Shown one piece after another: positions 16,001-24,277 of a stretch of 64,000 bases of DNA (position 1 is the stretch's first letter; every line of letters starts with the position of its first letter). The stretch is taken from contig NZ_JBDWAS010000015.1 of assembly GCF_039978735.1 (NCBI RefSeq), positions 114,418-178,417 of the forward strand. The letters are read 5' to 3'. The notes under the pieces are model-generated. The model was given only the letters and a program-made list of their open reading frames with translations, had not been told where the DNA came from and made no database searches. The position numbers and the translations under genes were made by a program. This DNA is from Maricaulis sp039978735 (GTDB lineage Bacteria > Pseudomonadota > Alphaproteobacteria > Caulobacterales > Maricaulaceae).

Positions 16001-16727
16001 CGGCCCCCTCGCGCGTTGGGACCGGGCACATGGGGCGGGGATCGAACTCTATTCGGGCGCGCTCGCCTCATTGCCGGCCGACACTGTGCTGTCCGGCGGC
16101 AACCGGATCGCGGTCGCGGGAGCGGACGGGGCGTGGGAAATCCTCGCCTTTGCCGATGCCGAACTCGTCTCGCCGCAGACCTGGCGTGTGTGCACGCTGC
16201 TGCGCGGTCTCGACGGGAGCCGGTGCCTGGATCATGCCGCTGGAAGCGCAGTGGTTGTGCTGGCTGGCGTGAGCGATGTCCTGCCTGTCGCCGTGCATGA
16301 AACCGGCGTGCCGCTGTCCGTTGCCGCCGTGCCTGACGGGCTGCCGGTGCATCACAGCCAGGCGCGAACGGTGAATTTCGTGCCGCAGCAGCGGCATATG
16401 CGGCCCCTGGCGCCGGTCCATCTGCGTGCGCGCCGGACGGATGATGCACTCGAGCTGACCTGGATCCGGCAGACGCGTATCGGCGGGGACAGCTGGGCGG
16501 CCGGCGATGTGCCGCTGGGGGAGATTTTCGAACGCTACCGCATCACGCTTTCGGCAGATGGCGAAACCGCGCTGGACCTGGACGCCGGCGCACCCGTCCT
16601 GTCCGCGCCGCTGGCGGACATCGACACAGCATTCGGCGGGCGTCCGGACGCACTCACCGTCAATGTTGCACAGGTGTCGGACCGATATGGCCCCGGCGAG
16701 ACCGTGTCGCTGAGCCTCGACCTGTGA
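13005..16727 (+). CDS. GTA megatron / host-specificity tail protein (g15)
   Basis: A 1240-aa baseplate protein. It starts MAQLVVTAGQAALNG, followed by an adhesin-scaffold region containing the GRIAGQVIWASRFSE and SYSISFAVGLCEGEI motifs. A glycoside-hydrolase TIM-barrel-like domain spans roughly residues 330-660 (MDVPGYPWRGRISGPDG, FLIGSEMVGLTTLRD, WLTEVGCPAVDLGANRPN, TWDARPWPDFP). A phage-tail-3/hub-like domain and C-terminal beta domains follow. In the Rhodobacter GTA this protein forms the central baseplate spike and tail fibres. Length matches the family. It closes the GTA cluster. Confidence 0.95.
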   Translation: MAQLVVTAGQAALNGVQALAPALASTAANAAVNALLAPHREGPRLSELPVQTSTDGAPMARIWGRGRIAGQVIWASRFSEHQSESGGGKGGPSRTDYSYSISFAVGLCEGEISGIGRIWANGALLDRSRYPVRVHTGAEDQAPDALIQTIEGVDAPAFRGTAYAVMEDWPLDAFGNRIPNLSFEVFRPVRNAGLERQVRGVNLIPGSGEFAYAVEPVMRELGPGHEAAENAHNGRGLTDIVAALDDLERDLPACRSVQLVVSWFGTSLDCGVCEIRPGVETRDKVTRPLDWSVAGTGRAGAHLISQADGRPVYGGTPDDASVIAAIRHLKERGYAVTLYPFILMDVPGYPWRGRISGPDGSASAADDVAAFFGTAAAGDYSVSGDSVSYAGPDEWRFRRFILHCAALAKAAGGVDGFLIGSEMVGLTTLRDAAGNYPAVDALCDLAGAARSVLGSGVRLSYAADWTEYHGHQPGDGAKIFHLDPLWSDPAIDAVAIDWYVPLSDWTGGAEEADAAIATGPHDPAYLAAGVAGGEGYDWYYASDTDRENQIRTPIADGAHGEDWVWRVKDLHGWWSNAHHDRPGGVRDAVPTGWVPRSKPLWLTEVGCPAVDLGANRPNVFLDPKSDESALPWHSTGTRDDLMQRRYLEALLSHWEAGGNNPVSPVYGGPMVDPDLIHIWTWDARPWPDFPTRTDIWSDGPNWERGHWLNGRAGQVPVAGIVTELAEDTGMRAPDVSALDDLVSGYTVDRPMSMRAALEPLAGLLGFGVFERADGMHFVSAGRSGPVFALAEPVAGPDGDRHWTSLPPAELPRDVALGFFDDTAAYRPGRVSVREAFGTVTTLAKQVCVVADPSLARSWCSAVLADLAHQAPVTGFSLPPSALAVEAGDTVQIDTQALQVLSLDGGDVRQTRACAPSLRRAAVSGADSGVDAPGPALPSRPLVTVLDIPLVAGAETRAGPLLAAHAEPWPGRIVYHAGGAARAESRQPARIGVLTDDLPAGPLARWDRAHGAGIELYSGALASLPADTVLSGGNRIAVAGADGAWEILAFADAELVSPQTWRVCTLLRGLDGSRCLDHAAGSAVVVLAGVSDVLPVAVHETGVPLSVAAVPDGLPVHHSQARTVNFVPQQRHMRPLAPVHLRARRTDDALELTWIRQTRIGGDSWAAGDVPLGEIFERYRITLSADGETALDLDAGAPVLSAPLADIDTAFGGRPDALTVNVAQVSDRYGPGETVSLSLDL

Positions 16728-16802
16728 GGTGGCTTTGCGAACCGGGGCAAACCCGCTTACATGAAAGGCGTGTAGACCGCGACCGGTGTGGTAACAGGAA
16801 GC

Positions 16803-17696
16803 ATGGACGATCCCTACAAGACGCTGGGCGTCTCCAAGACCGCTTCGGCCGAGGAGATCCGCAAGGCCTACCGCAAGCTCGCCAAGGAGCTGCACCCCGA
16901 TGCCAATCCGGGCAACAAGGACGCGGAAGAGCGTTTCAAGAAGGTCTCGCAGGCCTTCAAACTCCTGTCCGATGCGGAAAAGCGCGCCGAATACGATGCG
17001 GCAGCGCGGGCCGGATTCGGTGCCGGAATGGGCGGCGCAGCCGGCGCCGGCGGACGCCGTCCGTTCAACTTCCGCCAGTCGCGCAACCAGGGTGCCGATT
17101 TCAGCGATATCTTCTCCGACCTGTTCACCGATTTCGGCACGCAGACGCGCCAGCCCCCGCCGCGCAAGGGGGCCGATGTGCGCTACTCGCTGACGGTGGA
17201 TTTCATGCAGGCCGCCCAGGGCGGCAAGCATCGCGTCGTGCTGCCCGATGGCCGCAAGCTGGAAGTCGCCGTGCCGGCCGGTGCGGCAGACGGACAGGTC
17301 CTGCGCCTGCGCGGGCAGGGCGAAGCATCGGCGGCGGGCGGTCCGGCGGGCGACGCGTATATCGAGGTGAAAGTCTCCGAGCACAAATACTTCTCCCGCG
17401 AGGGCGATGATGTGCGGCTGGAACTGCCGATCTCCGTCAAGGAAGCCGCTCTGGGCGCCAAGGTGCGTGTGCCGACGATCGACGGACCTGTGGATCTGCA
17501 GGTGCCCGCGGGATCGTCTTCCGGGACGCTGTTGCGGCTGCGCGGCCGCGGATTTGCAACGGCCAAGGGCAAGCGCGGCGACCAGCTGGTGCGGTTGATG
17601 GTGGCCTTGCCGGCGAGCGACAAGGCACTCCGGGATTTCCTGGAAACCTGGACACCGCCATCCGGCTACGATCCGCGCAAGGGCATGCGGTCGTGA
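16803..17696 (+). CDS. DnaJ/CbpA-type co-chaperone
   Basis: A 297-aa protein with an N-terminal J-domain (residues 2-65) and the HPD motif at 31-33. A glycine/phenylalanine linker follows (GFGAGMGGAAGAGG), then two DnaJ C-terminal beta domains (DVRYSLTVDFMQAAQGG, VKEAALGAKVRVPTIDG). It lacks the cysteine-rich zinc finger, so it is CbpA-like rather than true DnaJ. It stimulates DnaK ATPase. Start at 16803 has AGGAAG directly upstream. It is not a GTA gene; the cluster ends 75 bp earlier. Confidence 0.92.
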   Translation: MDDPYKTLGVSKTASAEEIRKAYRKLAKELHPDANPGNKDAEERFKKVSQAFKLLSDAEKRAEYDAAARAGFGAGMGGAAGAGGRRPFNFRQSRNQGADFSDIFSDLFTDFGTQTRQPPPRKGADVRYSLTVDFMQAAQGGKHRVVLPDGRKLEVAVPAGAADGQVLRLRGQGEASAAGGPAGDAYIEVKVSEHKYFSREGDDVRLELPISVKEAALGAKVRVPTIDGPVDLQVPAGSSSGTLLRLRGRGFATAKGKRGDQLVRLMVALPASDKALRDFLETWTPPSGYDPRKGMRS

Positions 17697-17719
17697 CCTG
17701 AACGATTTGGTAGTAACCT

Positions 17720-17736
17720 GTTCAGCGCGGGTTCAG
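17720..17736 (+). promoter_or_regulatory. tandem GTTCAG repeat, probable response-regulator box
   Basis: GTTCAG (17720-17725), five bases, then GTTCAG (17731-17736): a direct repeat with an 11-bp period, the usual arrangement for OmpR/PhoB-family dimers. It lies 25 bp before the PepSY gene that starts an operon encoding such a regulator, suggesting autoregulation. A CTGAAC in the opposite sense sits further upstream (17699-17704). Confidence 0.5.
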
Positions 17737-17760
17737 GGGATGTCCGCGAGAGTAAGGGCC

Positions 17761-18111
17761 ATGATGAGACATCTGCTGATAATTGCCGGCGCCTTCGCAA
17801 GCGTTCTGGTGCCTCTGGCCACGGTGTCCGATGCCGATGCATCGGTCGCGATGGTGCAGAAGCAGGACCAGGATCCGCGGGGGCGCTACACGCCGAATGA
17901 GGCGCGCGACGAGCGCCAGCAAGGCAATATCGTGCCGGCCCTGCGCGTGATCAATGCCGTGCGCCAGCGTTATCCCGGTGCCGACGTGCTCGATGCCGAG
18001 CTCGAAGGCGGGGCTGCGCCGCGTTACGTCATCAAGATCCTGACGAGCGACGGCCGGCGTGTGGATGTTGTGGCCGACGCCCGTAACGGGCGGATTCTCT
18101 ACGAACGATAG
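17761..18111 (+). CDS. periplasmic PepSY-domain protein
   Basis: A 116-aa exported protein. Residues 1-28 are a Sec signal (MMRHLLIIAGAFASVLVPLA, then SDADA). The C-terminal half is a PepSY module (ALRVINAVRQRYPGADVLDA, VIKILTSDGRRVDVVADARNG). PepSY proteins are small periplasmic inhibitors or sensors and are often cotranscribed with PhoPQ-type two-component genes, as here. The second ATG at 17764 is an equal alternative start. Confidence 0.82.
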   Translation: MMRHLLIIAGAFASVLVPLATVSDADASVAMVQKQDQDPRGRYTPNEARDERQQGNIVPALRVINAVRQRYPGADVLDAELEGGAAPRYVIKILTSDGRRVDVVADARNGRILYER

Positions 18112-18120
18112 GGGGAAGAG

Positions 18121-18798
18121 ATGCGTGCGCTTGTCGTTGAAGACGATCCGGACCTGAACCGCCAGCTTGGGCGGGCCCTTGAGGATGCCGGCTATGCCGT
18201 GGACACCGCGCTGGACGGCGAGGATGGCCATTTCCTGGGCGATACCGAACCCTATGATGTTGTCGTGCTGGACCTCGGCCTGCCCAAGATGGACGGCGTG
18301 ACGGTGCTGGAACGCTGGCGCCAGGGCGGCAAGGGTTTCCCGGTACTGATCCTGACGGCGCGCGACCGCTGGTCGGAAAAGGTCGCCGGCTTTGACGCGG
18401 GCGCGGACGACTATCTCACCAAACCCTTCCATACCGAGGAATTGCTGGCCCGCCTGCGCGCGCTGACCCGCCGCGCGGCCGGGCACACTACCTCGACCAT
18501 CGAGTGCGGTGAATTGTCGATCGACACGCGCGGCGCGCGGGTCTTTATCGACGGCGCACCGGTGAAGGTGACCTCGCACGAATTCCGCATGCTGTCCTAC
18601 CTGGCCCATCACCAGGACCGGGTGATCTCGCGCACCGAACTGGTCGAACACATCTACGACCAGGATTTCGACCGCGACAGCAATACGATCGAGGTGTTTG
18701 TCGGCCGTCTGCGCAAGAAGATCGGCAATGACCGGATCGAGACGGTGCGCGGGCTGGGCTATCGCCTCGTCGATCCGGAGGCCCGGCCGGTTTCGTGA
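18121..18798 (+). CDS. OmpR/PhoB-family response regulator
   Basis: A 225-aa regulator. The receiver has acidic residues Glu7-Asp8-Asp9, phospho-acceptor Asp51 (VVLDLGLPKMDG) and Lys101 (LTKPF). The C-terminal winged helix contains EFRMLSYLAHHQDRVISRTEL and FVGRLRKKIG. It resembles PhoP/QseB-like regulators. GGGGGAAG lies just before the ATG. It overlaps the kinase gene by four bases and probably recognises the GTTCAG tandem repeat upstream of the operon. Confidence 0.93.
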   Translation: MRALVVEDDPDLNRQLGRALEDAGYAVDTALDGEDGHFLGDTEPYDVVVLDLGLPKMDGVTVLERWRQGGKGFPVLILTARDRWSEKVAGFDAGADDYLTKPFHTEELLARLRALTRRAAGHTTSTIECGELSIDTRGARVFIDGAPVKVTSHEFRMLSYLAHHQDRVISRTELVEHIYDQDFDRDSNTIEVFVGRLRKKIGNDRIETVRGLGYRLVDPEARPVS

Positions 18799-20180
18799 CG
18801 GAACGCCGGTCCTCCCTGGCATTCAGACTGTTTGCCGGCGCCGCAGCCTGGGCGCTGGTCCTGCTGCTGCTCGGCGCCATCGCGCTGACCACGCTCTACC
18901 AGCGCTCGATCCTGCGCACGCTGGACGACCGTCTCACCGGGGTTGCCGGCGCACTGGTTGCGGCCGTGGAGATCGACGAGACCGGCGAGGTTCTGCTGGC
19001 CCGGCGGCCCTCCGACCCGGCCTATGGACGGGTCTTCTCCGGCCGCTACTGGCAGATCGTCGATGATGATGGCAGCGCGGATGGCGGCGAGGTTCTCGCC
19101 GTATCCCGCTCGCTCTGGGACGAGGTTCTGGTCCCCGGCAATACGCTGCTGGACCGGCTGCGGGCAGAGCCCGGCGCGGTGGTCACGATCGATACCAAGG
19201 GACCGAGCGGTGAACCCCTGCGTCTGACGGGGCAGGCGGTGCAGCTGTCCGATCGCCCCGGTCTGGTCGTCTTCATGGCGGCGGAGGACCGGCGGCCGGC
19301 GGATCGCGATGTGCGGACGTTCGCAATCACCTCCGGTCTGATGTTCCTGGGTTTTGCGACGGCAATCGCCGCCGGTGTCTTCTTCCAGGTGCGGATCGGT
19401 CTGGCGCCGGTCCTGCGTATGCGTGACCGGGTCGCCGAGGTGCGCGAAGGCCAGGCGGAACGGGTCGACGGGACCTTCCCGGCCGAACTCCAGCCGCTGG
19501 CCGACGAGCTCAACGCCATGCTCGACCATTCCCGCGAACTCGTCGAGCGATCGCGAACCCATGTCGGCAATCTGGCGCATGCACTGAAAACACCCATCGC
19601 CGTGCTGACCAATGAGGCGCGCACCTCGCAAGGGGCGCTGGCCGATCTGGTGGAGCGGCAGACCGGGATCATGGCCGAGCAGGTCGAGCACCACCTGCGC
19701 CGGGCCCGGGCTGCGGCCCATGCCAAGGCGGTTGGCGCGCGTACCGATGTTGCCCCCACGGTCGACGATCTCGTGCGCACACTCGGCAAGATCAATGCGG
19801 CCCGCGCCCTGACGATCACCGCCGACGTCCCCGATGAGCTTCGCTTTCGCGGCGAGCGCCAGGATCTCGAGGAAATGGTCGGGAACCTCATGGACAATGC
19901 CTGCAAGTGGGCTCGTGGAACCGTGCGGGTCAGCGCCGAACGCACGGATGAACGCAATCTGGCAATCCTGATCGAGGATGACGGGCCCGGGCTTGACGAG
20001 GGAGAGGCACAGGCTGCCCTGCAGCGGGGCGTCCGGCTGGATGAGCAGGCGCCGGGATCGGGGCTGGGCCTGGCGATCGTCTCGGACCTCGCTCACGCCT
20101 ATGGCGGAGAGCTGACCCTGTCGCGTTCAGGACTCGGCGGTCTCTCCGTCCGTATCGACTTGCCTGCCACCAGTCGATAA
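18795..20180 (+). CDS. PhoQ-like sensor histidine kinase
   Basis: A 461-aa kinase with a GTG start overlapping the regulator stop. Transmembrane segments lie at about residues 13-35 and 175-198, flanking a periplasmic sensor of about 140 residues. A short HAMP-like linker precedes the H-box HVGNLAHALKTPIAVL, with phospho-acceptor His262. N-box (MDNACKWA), G1 (EDDGPGL) and G2 (GSGLGLAIV) follow. The LAHALKTPIAVL variant is typical of PhoQ-type kinases that pair with PepSY proteins. Confidence 0.92.
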   Translation: MTERRSSLAFRLFAGAAAWALVLLLLGAIALTTLYQRSILRTLDDRLTGVAGALVAAVEIDETGEVLLARRPSDPAYGRVFSGRYWQIVDDDGSADGGEVLAVSRSLWDEVLVPGNTLLDRLRAEPGAVVTIDTKGPSGEPLRLTGQAVQLSDRPGLVVFMAAEDRRPADRDVRTFAITSGLMFLGFATAIAAGVFFQVRIGLAPVLRMRDRVAEVREGQAERVDGTFPAELQPLADELNAMLDHSRELVERSRTHVGNLAHALKTPIAVLTNEARTSQGALADLVERQTGIMAEQVEHHLRRARAAAHAKAVGARTDVAPTVDDLVRTLGKINAARALTITADVPDELRFRGERQDLEEMVGNLMDNACKWARGTVRVSAERTDERNLAILIEDDGPGLDEGEAQAALQRGVRLDEQAPGSGLGLAIVSDLAHAYGGELTLSRSGLGGLSVRIDLPATSR

Positions 20181-20241
20181 ACTGTCTTTAACCTTGCGTG
20201 TTCAAAAGTAAGGGTCGGGTAAGGCGGGTTTATTTTGGCCT

Positions 20242-21600
20242 ATGGTGACTTTATCGCCAAGCAAACGGGCGCAGCTCGAAGAATTGTGGCGCAGGATGCC
20301 TGCGAACACACGAGCGGCGCTGTGCTCGGCGGTCGAGGCCGGCAAGGACGCGGATCCGCAAACGGCGGCACTTTATGAGGTCCTGACCAGTCTGGAAGAC
20401 AGTGTCGGCAAGCCCGCCGGCGAGCTGGCGAAACCCTTCATCCTGGCGCCCCTGCGTCCGATGGTCGGCACACCCGGCGACACGCCGCCCTCGCGTTTCC
20501 GCTTTTCTCCGGACGATCTTTCGAAGATCTGGGGCTGGCTGGCGCGAGAATTGGCGAAGGATACGGTCGAGCGCGCCAAGAAGTGCCGCAAGCCGGAGAA
20601 GGATCCGGTCTGGTTCGAGTTCCGCCGCGAAGCCGGTCAGGCCCTGAAGACAGCCATCCAGGCTGCCGACCGCGTGCCCAAGGACATGACGGCGCTGACC
20701 AAGCGCTTCGGTCCGGATGCCAAGGGCATGCTGGCCGATGCGGCGACGCTGCTGAGCTGTTCGCAGGAAATCGCCGAGGCGATGGTCGATATTCCCGAAC
20801 GGATCGAAGAACTGGACGAAGAGCTCGTCTATACGCTCAAGGACAATTACGAGCGCCTGTCGACAGAAAGCCCGGAAGCGGCCCTGTGGACACTGCTGCT
20901 GACGATCGGACGGCTGGATTATCCCTGGCAGATCTTCCGCGCCGTCGCCAAGATCGGCAATCGCGAGGACGATCTCGTCGTCTCCAAGACCGACATGGCC
21001 GCTGTCGGCGACGCCGTGCTGGCCGATACGGGCTATTTCGCTGCCAAGCTGAAACAGCCGCCCCAAACCCTGGAAGAGGCGAAGGCGGCCTTCGACCTGT
21101 TCGACCGCTTCGTCGCCCATTCGACTGGCATGACCAAGGAGTTCGGCATCCGCAAGGCCGGGCGCTGGGGACAGGTCCTGTTCAGCCTGCGGGCCGAGGC
21201 GTCCTCGAATGTCGAGAAAACCCTCAACAAGGTGCCGCTGTCGCTGGATACCGGCCTGCCGGAACCGCGCCGCGGGCGCAGCGGGCGGATCATTCCCGCC
21301 CAATTGCCGCCGGAACAGGCGATCGACCGGGCCGAGGGCCTGCTCTACTTCCTCTCCAATTGCCGGGCCCACGCGACGGCGGCGGCCATTGCCAGCACGC
21401 AGAAGCGCATTGCCGACGCGGCCGAGAAGCGTCTCCAGGAGGCCGGCGCCATGCTGGTTGACCTGATTGCGGACAGCGAGGGTCAGAACCGGACCGCCGC
21501 CCAGGACGGGCTGGAAATCACCGCGCGCCTGCTCGATGCGGCCGGTCGCGAAGATCTTGCCGATATCCTGCGCCGGCGCGGTCTCGCCGCCGCGGCATAG
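20242..21600 (+). CDS. conserved hypothetical protein, 452 aa, mostly helical
   Basis: I do not recognise the family. The product starts MVTLSPSKRAQLEELWRRMP and is soluble, helix-rich and highly charged, with no signal peptide and no membrane segment. Segments such as FRFSPDDLSKIWGWLAREL and ERIEELDEELVYTLKDNYERL suggest a helical scaffold. A basic, proline-bearing loop occurs near residue 345 (PEPRRGRSGRIIPAQLPPE). It follows the two-component operon by 61 bp. An ATG in good context and GC-rich third positions support it as a real gene. Confidence 0.8.
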   Translation: MVTLSPSKRAQLEELWRRMPANTRAALCSAVEAGKDADPQTAALYEVLTSLEDSVGKPAGELAKPFILAPLRPMVGTPGDTPPSRFRFSPDDLSKIWGWLARELAKDTVERAKKCRKPEKDPVWFEFRREAGQALKTAIQAADRVPKDMTALTKRFGPDAKGMLADAATLLSCSQEIAEAMVDIPERIEELDEELVYTLKDNYERLSTESPEAALWTLLLTIGRLDYPWQIFRAVAKIGNREDDLVVSKTDMAAVGDAVLADTGYFAAKLKQPPQTLEEAKAAFDLFDRFVAHSTGMTKEFGIRKAGRWGQVLFSLRAEASSNVEKTLNKVPLSLDTGLPEPRRGRSGRIIPAQLPPEQAIDRAEGLLYFLSNCRAHATAAAIASTQKRIADAAEKRLQEAGAMLVDLIADSEGQNRTAAQDGLEITARLLDAAGREDLADILRRRGLAAAA

Positions 21601-21658
21601 CGTCCCGTCCGCCATTCCCGGCTTGCACAGCAGGCCCGGCCGGACTACCTCGACGGTT

Positions 21659-22342
21659 ATGAAGACGCCGTCCTCTTCCCATTCCTCATCCCCGGCCACT
21701 TCTCAGGCGATCGCGCTCGAGACGCGGCACGGCGATGCCGATCGCCTGATGTCGCCCAGCGCGGCGCGCAATCGCGCGCCGATAGCCCAGATTCTGGCGG
21801 GAATTCTTCCGGAAAACGCACAGGTTCTGGAGATCGGTTCGGGCACGGGCGAGCATGCGGTCGCGGCCTGTCAGGCCCGGGCCGATATCCGCTGGCAGCC
21901 CAGCGATCCGGACGCGCAATCGCGCCGCAGCCAGGCCGCCTGGGCGAGCGAGGCAGACGGGCGGATTTCCGAACCTCTGGCGCTGGATCTGCGCGATCCG
22001 GACTGGTTCGCGTCCGCCGGAGCGCCCGATGCGCTCGTCTGCATCAATGTGATTCACATCTCGCCCTGGGTCGTGACCGAACACCTGGCAGCCGGCGCAG
22101 CCGCGCTGCTGCCGGCCGGGGCTCCGGTCTATCTCTACGGTCCCTACCAGGAGGGCGAGGCTACGGCGCCGTCCAATCTCGATTTCGACCGGTCGCTGAA
22201 GACCCGCAATCCGGAATGGGGTGTGCGGGCGCTGTCTGACGTTATCGCGGTGTTCGACCGGGCCGGTTTCGATCTGGAAAGCCGCACCGGCATGCCGGCC
22301 AACAATCTCTCCCTGGTTTTCCGAAAGCGCGAGGCTTCGTGA
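21659..22342 (+). CDS. DUF938 SAM-dependent methyltransferase
   Basis: A 227-aa protein. The methyltransferase motif I is VLEIGSGTGEHAV; motif II-like residues WQPSDPD and the DALVCINVIHISPW stretch are diagnostic of DUF938. A typical MSPSAARNRAPIAQIL precedes motif I. Substrate unknown. The extra 30 N-terminal residues (Ser-rich) are uncertain; a start at 21749 would match shorter homologues. Stop overlaps the ccmE start. Confidence 0.87.
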   Translation: MKTPSSSHSSSPATSQAIALETRHGDADRLMSPSAARNRAPIAQILAGILPENAQVLEIGSGTGEHAVAACQARADIRWQPSDPDAQSRRSQAAWASEADGRISEPLALDLRDPDWFASAGAPDALVCINVIHISPWVVTEHLAAGAAALLPAGAPVYLYGPYQEGEATAPSNLDFDRSLKTRNPEWGVRALSDVIAVFDRAGFDLESRTGMPANNLSLVFRKREAS

Positions 22343-22815
22343 TGCGTCACCGTAACCGCCGTCTGGCCACCATCGCCGCTGCCGGGATCGTGCTGGCCGC
22401 GGCCGTCGGGCTCGGGCTGACCGCGATGCGCAGCGCCATCGTCTATTTCTATTCGCCCAGCGAGGTGATGGCCGAGCATCCCGCCTTCGACGAACGCGTC
22501 CGTGTCGGCGGGCTGGTCGAGACCGGCAGTGTCGACGAGGAGAGTGACGGCACGATCCGCTTCGTCGTGACCGACGGTGCCGCAAATGTGACCGTGCGTT
22601 ATGCCGGCATCCTGCCGGACCTGTTCCGCGAGGGGCAGGGCGTGATCGTGCAGGGCCGCTTTGTCGAGCATGGCCTGTTGTCCGCCGAGACGGTGCTGGC
22701 GAAGCACGATGAAACCTACATGCCGCCCGAGGTGGCCGAGGCGCTGCGCGAGGCGGGTGTCTGGCAGGGTGACGGCGAGGGCGAAGCAGCCGCGGGCGAG
22801 CCCGGGACTGACTGA
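22342..22815 (+). CDS. ccmE: cytochrome c maturation heme chaperone CcmE
   Basis: A 157-aa protein with one N-terminal membrane anchor (ATIAAAGIVLAAAVGLGL) and a periplasmic OB-fold. The heme-attachment motif is AKHDETYMPPEV with covalent heme His122 and nearby Tyr126. CcmE receives heme from CcmC and passes it to CcmF/H. No other ccm gene is in the window, so it is separated from the rest of the pathway here. A GTG at 22339 is an alternative start. Confidence 0.95.
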   Translation: MRHRNRRLATIAAAGIVLAAAVGLGLTAMRSAIVYFYSPSEVMAEHPAFDERVRVGGLVETGSVDEESDGTIRFVVTDGAANVTVRYAGILPDLFREGQGVIVQGRFVEHGLLSAETVLAKHDETYMPPEVAEALREAGVWQGDGEGEAAAGEPGTD

Positions 22816-22886
22816 CCGGTCCGAACCGGTGCTTGCGATCCGGCGCACAGGCTCTACCTGTTGAGCGAGCGAACCGGAGGCGCAGC

Positions 22887-24110
22887 ATGGCGCATACACT
22901 GAGCGTGAGTTTCGAAGGATCCGGCGGAGACCAGCTGGACGCCCGTCTGGAAATGCCGGGCGGCCCGCCGCGGGCCTATGCGCTGTTTGCCCACTGCTTC
23001 ACCTGTTCCAAGGATTATTTCGCCGCCAGCCGGATATCGCGCCGGCTTGCCGATCGCGGTTTCGCTGTTCTGCGCTTCGATTTTACCGGCCTTGGTGAGT
23101 CGGAAGGCGCGTTCTCCGAGACCAGCTTTTCCTCGAACGTCGCCGATATCGAAAAGGCGGCGGAGTTCCTGAAGCGTGAATATGAAGCGCCCGCCCTGCT
23201 GGTCGGGCACAGCCTGGGCGGGGCGGCGGCGATCGTGGCGGCCGGACGGATCGCATCCGTGAAAGCGGTCGCCACGCTGGCCGCACCGGCCGATGCCAGC
23301 CATGTCATCCAGTCTATGGGCGTCGATACGGATGCCATCGAGCGCGACGGTCAGGCCGAGGCGAAGCTTGGCGGGCGGACTTTCACCGTCAAGCGCCAGT
23401 TTCTCGACGATATCGCAGACCAGAATGTCGAGGCTGCAGCCCGGTCGCTCGACCGGCCGCTGTTGATTGCACATTCGCCGGTCGATGCGGTGGTCGGGAT
23501 CGACAATGCCTCGCGCCTCTTCCTGGAAGCCCGCCATCCCAAGAGTTTCGTCAGCCTGGACCATGCCGATCACCTGATCGGCGATCGCCGGGATGCGGCC
23601 TATATCGCCGATGTGATCGCCGCCTGGGCCGCGCGCTATGTCGCCGAAGAACGGGATGACCGGGTGCCGGAACCGGCCGGCGAGGGCGGTGTCGTGGTCG
23701 CCGAGACCGGGCAGGGGCGCTATGAGAATCATGTCGTGATCGGCGACCATGTCATGCTGGCCGATGAGCCCGAGCATGTCGGCGGTCATGATTCCGGACC
23801 GTCGCCCTATCAGTACCTGCAGGCCGCGCTGGGCGCGTGCACCTCGATGACGATGCGCATGTATGCCGAGCGCAAGGACTGGCCGCTGGAGCGGGTGACG
23901 GTGACGCTGCACCACGAGAAGGGTCATGCCGAGGACGGCGAGGCGACCATCGATGGCGAGGCCCGCAAGGTCGATATCATCGAGCGCTCGATCCGGGTCG
24001 AGGGCGATCTGGATGACGGTCAGCGCGCCCGGCTGATGGAAATCGCCGACAAATGTCCGGTTCACCGCACCCTGAACGACCCGGTCGTGATCCGCACCCG
24101 TCCGGTGTGA
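22887..24110 (+). CDS. alpha/beta-hydrolase fused to OsmC domain
   Basis: A 407-aa fusion. Residues 1-255 are an alpha/beta hydrolase with the nucleophile elbow GHSLGG, an upstream FAHCFTCSKD segment and a late His in SLDHADHLI. Residues about 270-405 are an OsmC/Ohr-like domain with ALGACTSMTMRMYAERKDWPL and the second Cys in DKCPVHRTL. OsmC proteins reduce organic hydroperoxides through the two cysteines; the combined protein is a recurrent bacterial architecture of unproven substrate. GGAGG is just before the ATG. Confidence 0.92.
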   Translation: MAHTLSVSFEGSGGDQLDARLEMPGGPPRAYALFAHCFTCSKDYFAASRISRRLADRGFAVLRFDFTGLGESEGAFSETSFSSNVADIEKAAEFLKREYEAPALLVGHSLGGAAAIVAAGRIASVKAVATLAAPADASHVIQSMGVDTDAIERDGQAEAKLGGRTFTVKRQFLDDIADQNVEAAARSLDRPLLIAHSPVDAVVGIDNASRLFLEARHPKSFVSLDHADHLIGDRRDAAYIADVIAAWAARYVAEERDDRVPEPAGEGGVVVAETGQGRYENHVVIGDHVMLADEPEHVGGHDSGPSPYQYLQAALGACTSMTMRMYAERKDWPLERVTVTLHHEKGHAEDGEATIDGEARKVDIIERSIRVEGDLDDGQRARLMEIADKCPVHRTLNDPVVIRTRPV

Positions 24111-24173
24111 TTGACACGAAACCGCCTGCAGGCGCTGGGCGTTGGGTAAAACATGTCCGGCATCTTACCGGAA

Positions 24174-24192
24174 GTAATGTTATTGTAATGTT
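24174..24192 (+). promoter_or_regulatory. tandem GTAATGTT repeat, probable response-regulator box
   Basis: GTAATGTT occurs twice (24174-24181 and 24185-24192) with an 11-bp period, about 85 bp before the DegP start. The arrangement resembles CpxR/OmpR-type direct-repeat boxes. Because the operon encodes DegP plus a two-component pair, autoregulation by that regulator is a reasonable inference. The surrounding 24111-24277 gap holds no gene. Confidence 0.5.
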
Positions 24193-24277
24193 CGAGAAAC
24201 GCGCCGGATAACCGGAACGCGTGAAGTTCGTGCTCGTACGCAGCACACATTCGCAACGAGGAAGGTTGTTCTGTCCC

